Notes under the pieces: generated by a model
Databases searched by the model: none
Seen by the model: only the letters and a program-made list of their open reading frames with translations
What the model was told of the DNA's origin: nothing
DNA from: CAYMEV01 sp964431655 [NCBI: uncultured bacterium]
Lineage (GTDB): Bacteria; CAYMEV01
Assembly (NCBI GenBank): GCA_964431655.1
Contig: CAYSKJ010000016.1
Coordinates: 1-34,037 of the forward strand
Direction: 5' to 3'
DNA: 34,037 nt
Translations under genes and position numbers: made by a program
In this document: piece by piece, positions 1-8,220 of the stretch
How positions within the stretch are numbered: position 1 is the stretch's first letter
Layout of the letters: each line of letters opens with the position of its first letter

Positions 1-72
1 TATTAAAAAAATATAAAAACTTAATACTGAAGGTTTTCGTATGGTTGTATTATAAATATTCAGGGTAATATA

Positions 73-1788
73 GTGCTAAAACGTTTCATAAACTATTATA
101 AACCGCATAAAGTGCTTTTTTTCATAGACATGGGAGTTGCATTCCTGGCTTCCGGCCTGGCCATTCTTATACCAGCCATGGTCAGAAAACTCTTAAATAC
201 CCATATTCCCAATGCTGATATCAGAGCTATCACCTGGTATTTTGCCATAATGGTCATGATATATCTTATTAAAATGATCTTTGAATATATAAGGATGAAA
301 TGGGGACATATCCTCGGAGTTAGGATGGAATACGACATGAGGGAGGATATATTCCGCCACATCCAGAAGCTTACCTTCAATTATTTTGATAATACCAAGA
401 CAGGCCATATCATGTCCAGGATATCCAACGATTTAAATACCATTGCCGAGGTTGCTCACCATGCCCCCGAGGACTTAATACTGTCTGTTTTTATGATAAT
501 AGGCTCTTTCATTTTCATGACAAGTTTTAATCCTACCCTGGCCTTAATAGCTCTAATACCTCTGCCCTTTATGATGCTGTGGGGGGTAAAATACGGAGGC
601 AAGATGAGGCACGGATTCAGAGCGGTGAGAAAGAAGATAGCGGATATCAACAGCACTGTTGAAAACTCTGTTCAGGGAATCCGCGAGGTAAAGTCCTATG
701 CCAATGAGGATCTTGAAATTGAAAAATTTGAGAATGTGAACATACACTTCAAGCTTGCCAAGGAAAAAATGTATACCCTTATGGGTATTTTTTACTCAGG
801 ATTTCATTTCCTTTCAGACATGTATTATCTTATCGTAATTGCAGGCGGGGCCTGGCTATATCTGAAGGGTAACATTACACCTTCTGATATTGTAGCCTTT
901 ATTCTCTACATAAATCTGATATTAAACCCCATACAGAGGCTTATGAATTTTACCGAGCAGTTTCATTCCGGAGCTGCCTCTTTTGAGAGATTTATCGAAA
1001 TAATGGATATTGAGCCCGATATAGAGGACAGGCCCGGAGCGATCTCCTTCAGCCCTGTCAAAGGTGATATCAATATCAGTAATACATGGTTCCGTTACAG
1101 CTCCTCGCCTGACTGGATACTCAAAGATATATCCTTTACGGTAAAAGAGGGTGAAAGCACAGCAATAGTCGGCGAATCAGGGGCTGGAAAAAGCACTATT
1201 GTTTCCTTGATACCGCGGTTTTACGAACCCCAGAAGGGCAGGATTACCATTGACGGCCATGATATCATGGATTTAAAACAGCACTTTCTAAGGGAAAACA
1301 TAGGCCTTGTACAGCAGAATGTTTTCCTCTTTGATGGCACAATCCGTGAAAATATCATGTACGGGCGCTCCATGGCTTCAGAGGCAGACCTTGAAGAAGC
1401 AGCCCGATGCGCTAATATATATGATTTTATCATGGAACTGCCCGACGGTTTCGATACTTATGTCGGGGAGAGAGGAGTAAAGCTCTCGGGAGGGCAGAAG
1501 CAGAGGATATCAATTGCCCGGGTATTTCTCAAAAACCCGCCCATACTTATCTTTGATGAGGCCACATCATCCCTGGACAATACATCTGAGAGCCTGATAC
1601 AGGATGCCATGTTCTCCCTGAGCAAGAACCGGACAACAATTATCATCGCTCACAGGCTTTCAACCGTCAGGAACGTGGATAAAATCATTGTCCTTAACGA
1701 AGGAAAGATTGTAGAACAGGGTAATCATGAATCCCTGCTTGCCATGAACGGATTTTATCACAAGCTGTATACAAAAAACCTTATATGA
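73..1788 (+). CDS. ABC transporter, fused permease and ATPase (half-transporter)
   Basis: This 571-residue protein is an MsbA/LmrA-type exporter half-transporter that should work as a dimer in the inner membrane. The first ~310 residues hold the transmembrane domain (helices near 14-36, 53-70, 132-170 and 245-290). The ATPase follows, with Walker A GESGAGKS at 367-374, the Q-loop near 414-415, signature LSGGQ at 471-475, Walker B ILIFDE at 491-496 with catalytic E496, and the H-loop His at 527. All nucleotide-binding elements are intact, so it should be active. The start is GTG, chosen because AGGG at 62-65 sits seven bases upstream. The substrate cannot be read from sequence: lipid, peptide or drug export are all possible. 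No partner half-transporter is adjacent, which favours a homodimer. Confidence 0.93.
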   Translation: MLKRFINYYKPHKVLFFIDMGVAFLASGLAILIPAMVRKLLNTHIPNADIRAITWYFAIMVMIYLIKMIFEYIRMKWGHILGVRMEYDMREDIFRHIQKLTFNYFDNTKTGHIMSRISNDLNTIAEVAHHAPEDLILSVFMIIGSFIFMTSFNPTLALIALIPLPFMMLWGVKYGGKMRHGFRAVRKKIADINSTVENSVQGIREVKSYANEDLEIEKFENVNIHFKLAKEKMYTLMGIFYSGFHFLSDMYYLIVIAGGAWLYLKGNITPSDIVAFILYINLILNPIQRLMNFTEQFHSGAASFERFIEIMDIEPDIEDRPGAISFSPVKGDINISNTWFRYSSSPDWILKDISFTVKEGESTAIVGESGAGKSTIVSLIPRFYEPQKGRITIDGHDIMDLKQHFLRENIGLVQQNVFLFDGTIRENIMYGRSMASEADLEEAARCANIYDFIMELPDGFDTYVGERGVKLSGGQKQRISIARVFLKNPPILIFDEATSSLDNTSESLIQDAMFSLSKNRTTIIIAHRLSTVRNVDKIIVLNEGKIVEQGNHESLLAMNGFYHKLYTKNLI

Positions 1789-1885
1789 ATCAGGATCAGA
1801 GGTCACCGGGTAAAAGTCCTGCTGTATTTTCAATTTTATTGACAATAATGACAGGCAAGTCTATCCCTGTATAAAATAGAGAAAA

Positions 1886-3736
1886 ATGAAATCAATTATT
1901 AAATCTATTCTCACTGTCTCACTTTCCTGGGCCTTTATAATCTCTGTTATCCAGGCTGTTTTCACCTATGCAGGCAATCCTGAGATCATGCTTTTTTCAG
2001 CAAGGCTATACCTGTTTGCTTTTTGCTTTGCAACCAATCTGTTAATATTTACGACAATAAGCATGGCTGTTTATGCTGTTCTGAAACTGACAGGATACAG
2101 CAGGAATAAGAATTATTCCTTGTTTTACAGCTATTTTATAGTTTTTTTCAATCTGTCGGTGCTTATAACTGATTTTATCAGGCTGAGGCTTGAAAACCCG
2201 CTCAGGCTTTATGATTATATTTTCAATCCTCTTTTTCTTTTTCTATCCCTGCTAAGCCTTGTCCTGCTTTCAATCCTGCTTTATTTCATGGCAAAATTGC
2301 CCGGCAAACTTTTATCCCTGCATCTCAGAACTCCATTTTATCTGCTGTTTTTTCTGCTTCTGATATTCTTTACTGCCCGGGACGGCAGTTTAAGGGCTCC
2401 GCAGAATACTGAGCCCTTAAAAGAGGATTACGGGATTTCTGAAACAGGAATTAGGGTGATTTTCCTTGCAGTTGACGGCATAAACCCTGATGTAATAGAC
2501 CCTCTTTTCCAGCAGGGTAAACTTCCCAACCTGAAGCTTATGGATGAAAAAGGCTCATCCTTCCTGCTGGAAACCCTGGAACCGGGGAAGTCTCCCATAA
2601 TCTGGAACAGCATCTATACCTCAGCTGAACCCGCGGATCATGGCATAAAGGGCTTCAGGAAGTTCAAAATGCCCTTCTTCAGGCCCTTTGATGATGATGT
2701 CCAGTTTCCCGCAGGCACAATTCAGCGCTATATTTCAAGGTTTCTGGATAAAAAGGGCATTATAAAGTCAATACCCTATCAGTCTATTCATCGGCGCAGG
2801 AAGGCAATCTGGGATATACTCGGGGAAAAAGGCAAAACAGCATCCATAGTAAGCGGGTGGACACTTTACCCTTCCTATCCTGTCAGGGGCAATATGGTTT
2901 CAGCGGAATATTCCTATACAGGGAAAAAACCGCGCAGCAGTCTTTATGCAGTCTATCCCGGGGAACTTGGCGATTCTTTGAACGAGTTTATAATAAAGCC
3001 TGAGGATATGGATTTCAAGGATATCTCCTATTACCTCAATGCATCCGAAACCCGGTATAATGAGCTTTTAAGAGACCGATGGCAGGCCAGGAATATATTT
3101 ATTCTGAAAAAGGCAATTGCCATGGACAGGACCTTTTTTAACATTGCCCTTCATCTGTGGTCAAAGAATTACTATGACTTCAGGGAGCTTTACATACGGC
3201 AGACAGACACACTGGCCCATGCCTACTGGAACTATTTCCAGCCGGATAAATACCCTGAAACTGACCCCGGTGAAATTGAAATATTTGCGGGTGCCATCCC
3301 CTCTTCTTATGAAAGGGCTGATGAGTATATAGGCTATATAATGGAAAACTTTCTTGATGAAAAAACCGTGCTGATAGTTGCATCCGACCATGGCATGCTC
3401 TCCACGGGAAGGCTTAAAAAACCGGGAGACCATATATACGGAAAACCCGAAGGTCTCCTCTACATATACAGCCCGGAAATAGTAAAGAACAGCATTACTC
3501 TGAAAAGAGCCTCTGTCTACGATATTGCTCCCACCATCCTGTACCTTTACGGCTTTCCCCATGCCTCAGATTTTAAGGGCAGGATACTGAAAGAAGCCCT
3601 TAAGGATGAAATTCTCGATAAAATACCAGAAAGGAGCATAAAATCCTACGGCAGTATAAGTATAGAAATACCTTCCTATTATGATGAAAAAGGCGATAAA
3701 ACCATAGAGCACATAAAGGCTCTGGGATACATATAA
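1886..3736 (+). CDS. Membrane-anchored alkaline phosphatase superfamily protein (type I phosphodiesterase/nucleotide pyrophosphatase-like)
   Basis: This 616-residue protein has about five hydrophobic helices in its first 165 residues (near 7-28, 38-67, 80-97, 111-136, 149-163), followed by a domain of the alkaline phosphatase superfamily. Expected metal-site residues are visible: D197 in AVDGINPD, a candidate nucleophile S236 in GKSPIIWNS, H252 in DHGI, D441 and H445 in TDTLAHAYW, D501-H502 in ASDHGM, and H516 in GDHIYG. In this superfamily these residues bind two metals and cleave phosphodiesters, or transfer phosphate-containing groups. The substrate is unknown. The membrane anchor suggests action at the membrane or periplasm, for example on lipid- or envelope-linked phosphate esters, but that is inference. 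A shorter, anchorless relative lies at 25378-26652. Confidence 0.85.
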   Translation: MKSIIKSILTVSLSWAFIISVIQAVFTYAGNPEIMLFSARLYLFAFCFATNLLIFTTISMAVYAVLKLTGYSRNKNYSLFYSYFIVFFNLSVLITDFIRLRLENPLRLYDYIFNPLFLFLSLLSLVLLSILLYFMAKLPGKLLSLHLRTPFYLLFFLLLIFFTARDGSLRAPQNTEPLKEDYGISETGIRVIFLAVDGINPDVIDPLFQQGKLPNLKLMDEKGSSFLLETLEPGKSPIIWNSIYTSAEPADHGIKGFRKFKMPFFRPFDDDVQFPAGTIQRYISRFLDKKGIIKSIPYQSIHRRRKAIWDILGEKGKTASIVSGWTLYPSYPVRGNMVSAEYSYTGKKPRSSLYAVYPGELGDSLNEFIIKPEDMDFKDISYYLNASETRYNELLRDRWQARNIFILKKAIAMDRTFFNIALHLWSKNYYDFRELYIRQTDTLAHAYWNYFQPDKYPETDPGEIEIFAGAIPSSYERADEYIGYIMENFLDEKTVLIVASDHGMLSTGRLKKPGDHIYGKPEGLLYIYSPEIVKNSITLKRASVYDIAPTILYLYGFPHASDFKGRILKEALKDEILDKIPERSIKSYGSISIEIPSYYDEKGDKTIEHIKALGYI

Positions 3737-3825
3737 CCCCCCCTTCCGAGTACCGCAAAACCGGCTTAATGCTTGCAGAATCCCTGCTGATGATGTATGA
3801 TGACACTGATGATTAAGGAGATATA

Positions 3826-4962
3826 ATGAAAATCAATGATTTTAAGCTTGAGGTGTTTTTTACCAGGCATGAATTTACAGCCCCCCATCTTCTTGCACAG
3901 TCAGACTGCGAATCCATGCCTGCAAAAGAACTTCTGGCCCTTGAACCGGGTGCAGAAGAAATATTCCTTAAGACCTGGCTGGGCTATACTCAGGTTCCGG
4001 GAAGCCCGGAGCTTAGAGAATCAGTTGCAGGACTGTATCAGAATATTGACATGGACCATATAATCATTCATGCCGGTGCTCAGGAGGCAATATTCAACTT
4101 CATGAATATTTTCCTGAAAAGGGGTGACCATATTATTACCCAGTTTCCTGTTTACCAGTCCCTTTATGAAATTGCAAAATCCATCGGCTGCAGTATTTCA
4201 AAATGGCAAATCAGGCAGTCAGAAAAAGGCTGGTTTATGAACCCTGAAGACCTGGAAAAGCTGATAAGACCGGAGACCCGGCTTATATGCATAAACACAC
4301 CTAACAATCCCACCGGATATGCCTTTAGCGAAGATCAGATGATACATATAGCTGAAATTGCAGATCGACATGGTCTTTATGTTTTCAGTGACGAGGTTTA
4401 CAAAGGCCTTGAGCTGAATAAAATAAAAAGCCCCTGGTTTGCAGACATCTACGAAAAAGCTGTATCCCTGGGAGTAATGTCAAAGGCCTACGGCCTTGCC
4501 GGGCTCAGAATCGGCTGGATTGCCGCCAGGGACAGGGAAATCCTTGAAAAAATGATAAAGATGAAGCATTATACCAGCATATGCAGCAGCAGTTTATCCG
4601 AAAATCTGGCAATAATCGCCTTAAGGCATGGTAATGCAATCCTTAAGAAAAATATGGGGATAATAAAGAGCAACCTGGAGATCTCAGACAAATTTTTCAG
4701 CAGGAATAAAGAACTATTTTTATACAACAGGCCCATGGCAGGGCCCATTGCCTTCCATAAAATAAATATTGATATGCCTGTCCTGCAGTTTTGCAATGAT
4801 CTGATTGAAAAAAAGGGTGTACTGCTCCTTCCTGGAGACGTTTTTGATTATCAGGAGCCATATTTCAGAATGGGCTATGGCAGGGCGGATTTTTCAGAAA
4901 ACCTGGAAGTTTTTGAAGAATACCTGGATGAAAATCAAGACAAACTAACCTCTTTTATTTAA
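3826..4962 (+). CDS. PLP-dependent class I/II aminotransferase
   Basis: This 378-residue fold-type I PLP enzyme has the standard active-site set: NTPNNPTG at 157-164, D189 (pairs with the pyridine nitrogen) and Y192 in FSDEVYKG, the Schiff-base lysine K220 in MSKAYGLAGLRIG, and the phosphate-binding R228. A C-terminal Arg in YFRMGYGR may bind the substrate carboxylate. It belongs to the aspartate-aminotransferase-like branch. The N-terminal part (FFTRHEFTAPHLLAQSDCES) reminds me of capreomycidine-synthase-like aminotransferases, but that is recollection, not a search, and the substrate is unknown. The start is well supported by AAGGAGAT at 3815-3822. Its 3' end overlaps the convergent gene at 4959-5489 by four bases. 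Confidence 0.88.
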   Translation: MKINDFKLEVFFTRHEFTAPHLLAQSDCESMPAKELLALEPGAEEIFLKTWLGYTQVPGSPELRESVAGLYQNIDMDHIIIHAGAQEAIFNFMNIFLKRGDHIITQFPVYQSLYEIAKSIGCSISKWQIRQSEKGWFMNPEDLEKLIRPETRLICINTPNNPTGYAFSEDQMIHIAEIADRHGLYVFSDEVYKGLELNKIKSPWFADIYEKAVSLGVMSKAYGLAGLRIGWIAARDREILEKMIKMKHYTSICSSSLSENLAIIALRHGNAILKKNMGIIKSNLEISDKFFSRNKELFLYNRPMAGPIAFHKINIDMPVLQFCNDLIEKKGVLLLPGDVFDYQEPYFRMGYGRADFSENLEVFEEYLDENQDKLTSFI

Positions 4963-5489
4963 AGGACTTGAAACGGCGGCAGGTATCTGCGGCACACGAT
5001 CCTGTATGCGGGACTGTATTCTGAGCGGTAGGGCCGGGAATGGGATACAGCGGGGTAATTCTGTTTTTCCATATCGCGCATAAATTCCATGACTTCCTGA
5101 CATGTAAAGGGCAGGCTTTGATTTTCAGTCATCTCCAGTACATTATTCCAGTATATGAGCAGTCTGCATTTATCCCCCCGGCAGTTCTCTCCGGTCTTTA
5201 TAAATCCCTTGAGAAGAAGGTTTTTATTACCTTTGTTAATGATATACGGCCTGAGGTGTATCCTTATTATATCCCCGTCTGGTGAGACAGGGTCATAAAC
5301 CGGTTCATCAGGACCCTTTCCCATGGTCTCAATCTCCTCTTCCAGGCGCTTTTTCGCGTCAGAAAGATTGCATATAAAATGCGAGCTTCCGAAGGCCGCC
5401 TGATAGACGAGTTTGTAAATATCCCGGACCTCCATTAAAGGGTAGCGGTTTATATGAGATTCCAGGATACTGGCAAAAGATATCGCCAT
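4959..5489 (-). CDS. Conserved hypothetical protein, translationally coupled to a GNAT gene
   Basis: This 176-residue soluble protein has no domain that I can name. It has the feel of a conserved family: a central stretch reads VYQAAFGSSHFICN, followed by PVSPDGDIIRIHLRPY (near residues 68-83) and a basic, Tyr/Arg-rich C-terminus with SRPYRSEYSPAYRIV. I recall similar uncharacterised proteins in distant bacteria but cannot verify this. Its start codon overlaps the stop codon of the upstream acetyltransferase gene by one base (TAATG at 5487-5491), so the two are very likely translated together. It is the last gene of a three-gene unit with the acetyltransferase and the DUF255 protein. No signal peptide or membrane segment is seen. 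Confidence 0.75.
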   Translation of the reverse strand: MAISFASILESHINRYPLMEVRDIYKLVYQAAFGSSHFICNLSDAKKRLEEEIETMGKGPDEPVYDPVSPDGDIIRIHLRPYIINKGNKNLLLKGFIKTGENCRGDKCRLLIYWNNVLEMTENQSLPFTCQEVMEFMRDMEKQNYPAVSHSRPYRSEYSPAYRIVCRRYLPPFQVL

Positions 5490-6328
5490 TAAAAAAAATC
5501 TATCTGTATACTTTCATACATGGGTACAAAGCCTATCTTTACATAAATGCTGTTGGAAACCGGATTGGCAAGGTCTGTATAAAGGGTGCAGTATTTATAA
5601 CCCGAATCCAAAAGCATTCTGCACAGGCTGTGGACAATGGCCGTGGCATAACCCTGTTTTCTGTATTCCAGGGGTGTATATACAAGGCTTATGGAGATAC
5701 CATGTAAAACAGGCCGGCATATGGCAGCCATCGTCTTTATTTTTCCTTCCTCCCATACAAAAAGAGTGCCTTCCCTGACCATTTCATCTATGCCGGACTC
5801 ATGCTCTTTCTTTCCCAGTGCTTCTTGTGCAAAAGCCCTGCTCCAGCTTTCAAGGATGTCCCGATCCCCGGCTGCTGCCTTTCTCAATCTGCCTTCAGCA
5901 AGTTTTAAGGGGTTTAAACTGTCCAGCCGGTAAATTCTCTGATTCATGGTCTTTCTGATATCTGTCCCTGTCAGCCGGCAGTACGTATCTGCAAGCTTTT
6001 TTGAAGATTCCGCTTCGCCAGTGATACCTGGCATACTGCCGTAATGATTGATTATGAATTCACAGACAGGACTGCTTAATATGTCTAAGTCCCCGGAAAA
6101 ATATGCAAAAATAAGGTTATAGGGAGGTGTCCTGAGAAATGCGGACAGGATTTCTGATCCCTCGGTAACTGCAAAATACCAGGGGTTTTCCTTGCCGTAA
6201 CATCGGCTGTTATGCTTAAGCCTTTCAGCTATGCTGTATATCAGGCCGTATTCAACTTCCCGGCTCAGTAAAGCATTACCCGTCCTGGCAAGGAAACCGG
6301 CAGAATTTTCAAATATTTCAATTTTCAT
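5489..6328 (-). CDS. GNAT family N-acetyltransferase
   Basis: The C-terminal half of this 279-residue protein carries the GNAT fold. Acetyl-CoA-binding motif A is visible as TPLEYRKQGYATAIV, with R223-x-x-G226-x-A228 fitting R/Q-x-x-G-x-G/A. It is followed by a helix, a TLYTDLANPVSNSIYVKIGF segment (about 248-267), and a short final strand. The N-terminal half (1-140) has no recognisable catalytic motif and may bind the substrate. The family moves an acetyl group from acetyl-CoA to an amine, but the acceptor cannot be predicted here. The gene lies 15 bases after the DUF255 gene and overlaps the next gene by one base, so it is the middle gene of an operon. Confidence 0.85.
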   Translation of the reverse strand: MKIEIFENSAGFLARTGNALLSREVEYGLIYSIAERLKHNSRCYGKENPWYFAVTEGSEILSAFLRTPPYNLIFAYFSGDLDILSSPVCEFIINHYGSMPGITGEAESSKKLADTYCRLTGTDIRKTMNQRIYRLDSLNPLKLAEGRLRKAAAGDRDILESWSRAFAQEALGKKEHESGIDEMVREGTLFVWEEGKIKTMAAICRPVLHGISISLVYTPLEYRKQGYATAIVHSLCRMLLDSGYKYCTLYTDLANPVSNSIYVKIGFVPMYESIQIDFF

Positions 6329-6343
6329 ATTTTACGGGCTCGT

Positions 6344-8095
6344 TTATAATTTATCAGATTTACCCTTCTCTTCAAGACTTTTCAGCATTTCCTCTTTTGT
6401 ATCAAACATTCTGCATTGCCTTGCATGGCATACCTGGTATTTACCGCTTTTTATTATGAGGCATCCCGGCAGGGGAAATTCCAGGGGTTCCTTTGTATAG
6501 ACCACAGGGAAGTGCAAACGCATAAAAACCGCAAGGTTGTAAAAATCAGAGATATAAGGGGTAAGATACTCATCGTCATGGGACTCCTCCCCAATAATCA
6601 TGCCTGATCTCTCTATACCCATTTTTGCAAAGCCCACCGGGGAGGGAACGGGATGGTCAAAGCTAGAAGCTGGGATATTCCCGAGCTGGGTTTTTATGGA
6701 GCTGTACCAGGTTCCCTGCTTATTAAAAGACAATACCATTTCCCTGAGGCCTCTAATTATTGAGATATCCTCCTCAAGAAATGTTGCAAGCACAAGCAGG
6801 GAGGCATAGTTCTCCAAAATATCCAGATACTGTATGTCCCCTTTAAATGAAAGGTTCTGCAGTCTGCCGGATTCCAGCCACTGCAGTCTGTACCTGTTGT
6901 ATATTTTCATGGCCCTGACTCGGTATCTTTCATCCCCAAGAGCCATGGAGGCATAATAAAATGACAGGCCTATCAGGCAGTTAACCCATGTAATTATCTT
7001 TTCATCCCGGAAGGGTTTAGGTTTTTCATTCCTCATTTTTATCAGTGCATCTTCTAAGAGGCCATTATTCTTGAAGCTGTTTTTTACCACATGGTATTTG
7101 TTATTGTATGGAACAAAATTAAAACCACTGTCCGATTTAAACCCGCTGATTTCCTCTCTGCTGAAAAGGTATGTATCTCCCTCGACACCCCGGGTATCTG
7201 CATCCAGGGCTGTGTAATACAAACCTGACTCATCCTCCTGGGTGCTTATATAGGAAATGGTCTTTTCCAGGACCTGCCTGAACTCCTTCCTGCCTAAAGC
7301 CATGTATCCCAGGGAATAATTGATTACATGCATGGCCTGGTCATACATCATCTTTTCAAAATGGGGTATATTCCATTCCTGGTCAGTGCAATAGCGGAAA
7401 AAACCACCGGCTATGGGGTCATTCAAACCCGACAGGGCCATTTTATCAAGGGTCTCAAGAGCCATAACCCGGGATTCGCCATCCCCTTTTATTAGATAAT
7501 GAAACAGGAGAAATAGCAGGGTGGAATGGGCGGGAAATTTCTGCATACCCTTGAAACCTTTGTTATTTTCATCATAGTACCGGTATATATCTGAAGTAAG
7601 CTCTTTTGATGCTGTTTTTTGAATATTATTACAGGGTATATAACCTGATATTCTGTCATTATTATTATTATAGAAATCCAAAGCATATTCCAAAGCCCGT
7701 ATAAAATCATCCTCTGGAAGATAGGTAAAAGCAAAGAAGGGTTTTCTGTCCGGTGAAAGCAGTACATTGAGTGGCCACCCGCCCTGCCCGTAATTCTCCA
7801 TCATAAAAGACATAAGGTAATAATCCAGGTCCGGTCTTTCTTCCCTGTCAAGCTTGATACATACAAACCCGCTGTTCAGATACCGGGCTGTCCTGACTGA
7901 AGAGAATGTGTTCTTTGCCATTACATGGCACCAGTGACATGTTGAATAGCCCGATGACACCAGTATGGGTTTGTTATTAATTTTTGCAAAATCCAGCACC
8001 TCACTGTTCCATTCCTGCCAGTTAACCGGATTATCGGAATGCTGTTTCAGGTAGGGGCTTAAAGCTTTATCAAGGTTGTTCCTGCTAAAATCCAT
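6344..8095 (-). CDS. Thioredoxin-domain protein of the DUF255 / YyaL (SSP411) family
   Basis: This protein is 583 residues from the chosen start. The N-terminal ~165 residues form the thioredoxin-like DUF255 domain, with family hallmarks SPYLKQHSDNPVNW near 13-26, a CHWC motif at 53-56, DREERPD at 83-89 and GGWPLN at 105-110. The rest looks like the alpha/alpha-barrel typical of YyaL and SPATA20 proteins (for example FFRYCTDQEWNIPHFEKMMYD and ALDADTRGVEGD). The biochemical role of the family is not settled. The frame is open further upstream to 8194, but that extension runs through a repeat hairpin. The ATG at 8095 has AAGGAG six bases upstream and fits the family's usual N-terminus. It is the first gene of a unit with the GNAT and hypothetical genes. 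Confidence 0.9.
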   Translation of the reverse strand: MDFSRNNLDKALSPYLKQHSDNPVNWQEWNSEVLDFAKINNKPILVSSGYSTCHWCHVMAKNTFSSVRTARYLNSGFVCIKLDREERPDLDYYLMSFMMENYGQGGWPLNVLLSPDRKPFFAFTYLPEDDFIRALEYALDFYNNNNDRISGYIPCNNIQKTASKELTSDIYRYYDENNKGFKGMQKFPAHSTLLFLLFHYLIKGDGESRVMALETLDKMALSGLNDPIAGGFFRYCTDQEWNIPHFEKMMYDQAMHVINYSLGYMALGRKEFRQVLEKTISYISTQEDESGLYYTALDADTRGVEGDTYLFSREEISGFKSDSGFNFVPYNNKYHVVKNSFKNNGLLEDALIKMRNEKPKPFRDEKIITWVNCLIGLSFYYASMALGDERYRVRAMKIYNRYRLQWLESGRLQNLSFKGDIQYLDILENYASLLVLATFLEEDISIIRGLREMVLSFNKQGTWYSSIKTQLGNIPASSFDHPVPSPVGFAKMGIERSGMIIGEESHDDEYLTPYISDFYNLAVFMRLHFPVVYTKEPLEFPLPGCLIIKSGKYQVCHARQCRMFDTKEEMLKSLEEKGKSDKL

Positions 8096-8101
8096 CCAGA
8101 A

Positions 8102-8107
8102 CTCCTT
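8102..8107 (-). promoter_or_regulatory. Ribosome binding site fixing the DUF255 start
   Basis: AAGGAG on the minus strand lies six bases before the ATG at 8095. It decides that start over two in-frame upstream ATGs (8143 and 8194), neither of which fits the family's N-terminus; the 8194 ATG would put the hairpin at 8162-8194 inside the coding region. Confidence 0.75.
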
Positions 8108-8161
8108 TTTATTCAGATACCTGAAATTGCAGAATATGTTCATATAAAATTTTGACCAAAA

Positions 8162-8194
8162 GTGAAGCAAAAGGGACGGTTCCTTTTGCTTCAC
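8162..8194 (-). repeat. Dispersed hairpin repeat, copy 1 (after the membrane-protein gene)
   Basis: This is a perfect 13-bp inverted repeat. The arms read GTGAAGCAAAAGG and CCTTTTGCTTCAC around a seven-base loop, which is AACCGTC on the minus strand. It starts 26 bases beyond the stop codon of the minus-strand gene ending at 8221. The inner 31 bases are identical to the copy at 13478-13512, and both copies read in the same orientation relative to the gene they follow. On the minus strand TTTT follows, so it may also act as a weak terminator or as a transcript 3'-end stabiliser. It could be a REP-type mobile element. Confidence 0.85.
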
Positions 8195-8220
8195 ATAGAA
8201 ATTTTAATAAATCCGGTGCC

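Noticed and set aside
40-56. ATGGTTGTATTAT, 13 bases shared with the kbl promoter region on the plus strand (near 28715-28728)
   Set aside because: Short AT-rich match without further similarity; probably chance.
1839-1867. TTGACA followed 17 bases later by TATCCC upstream of the phosphatase-like gene
   Set aside because: The -10 is a poor match, and the better TATAAA at 1870-1875 is 25 bases from the -35. Not called as a promoter.
3161-3562. 133-codon open frame on the minus strand
   Set aside because: It lies entirely inside the phosphatase-like gene on the other strand, which has a complete active site.
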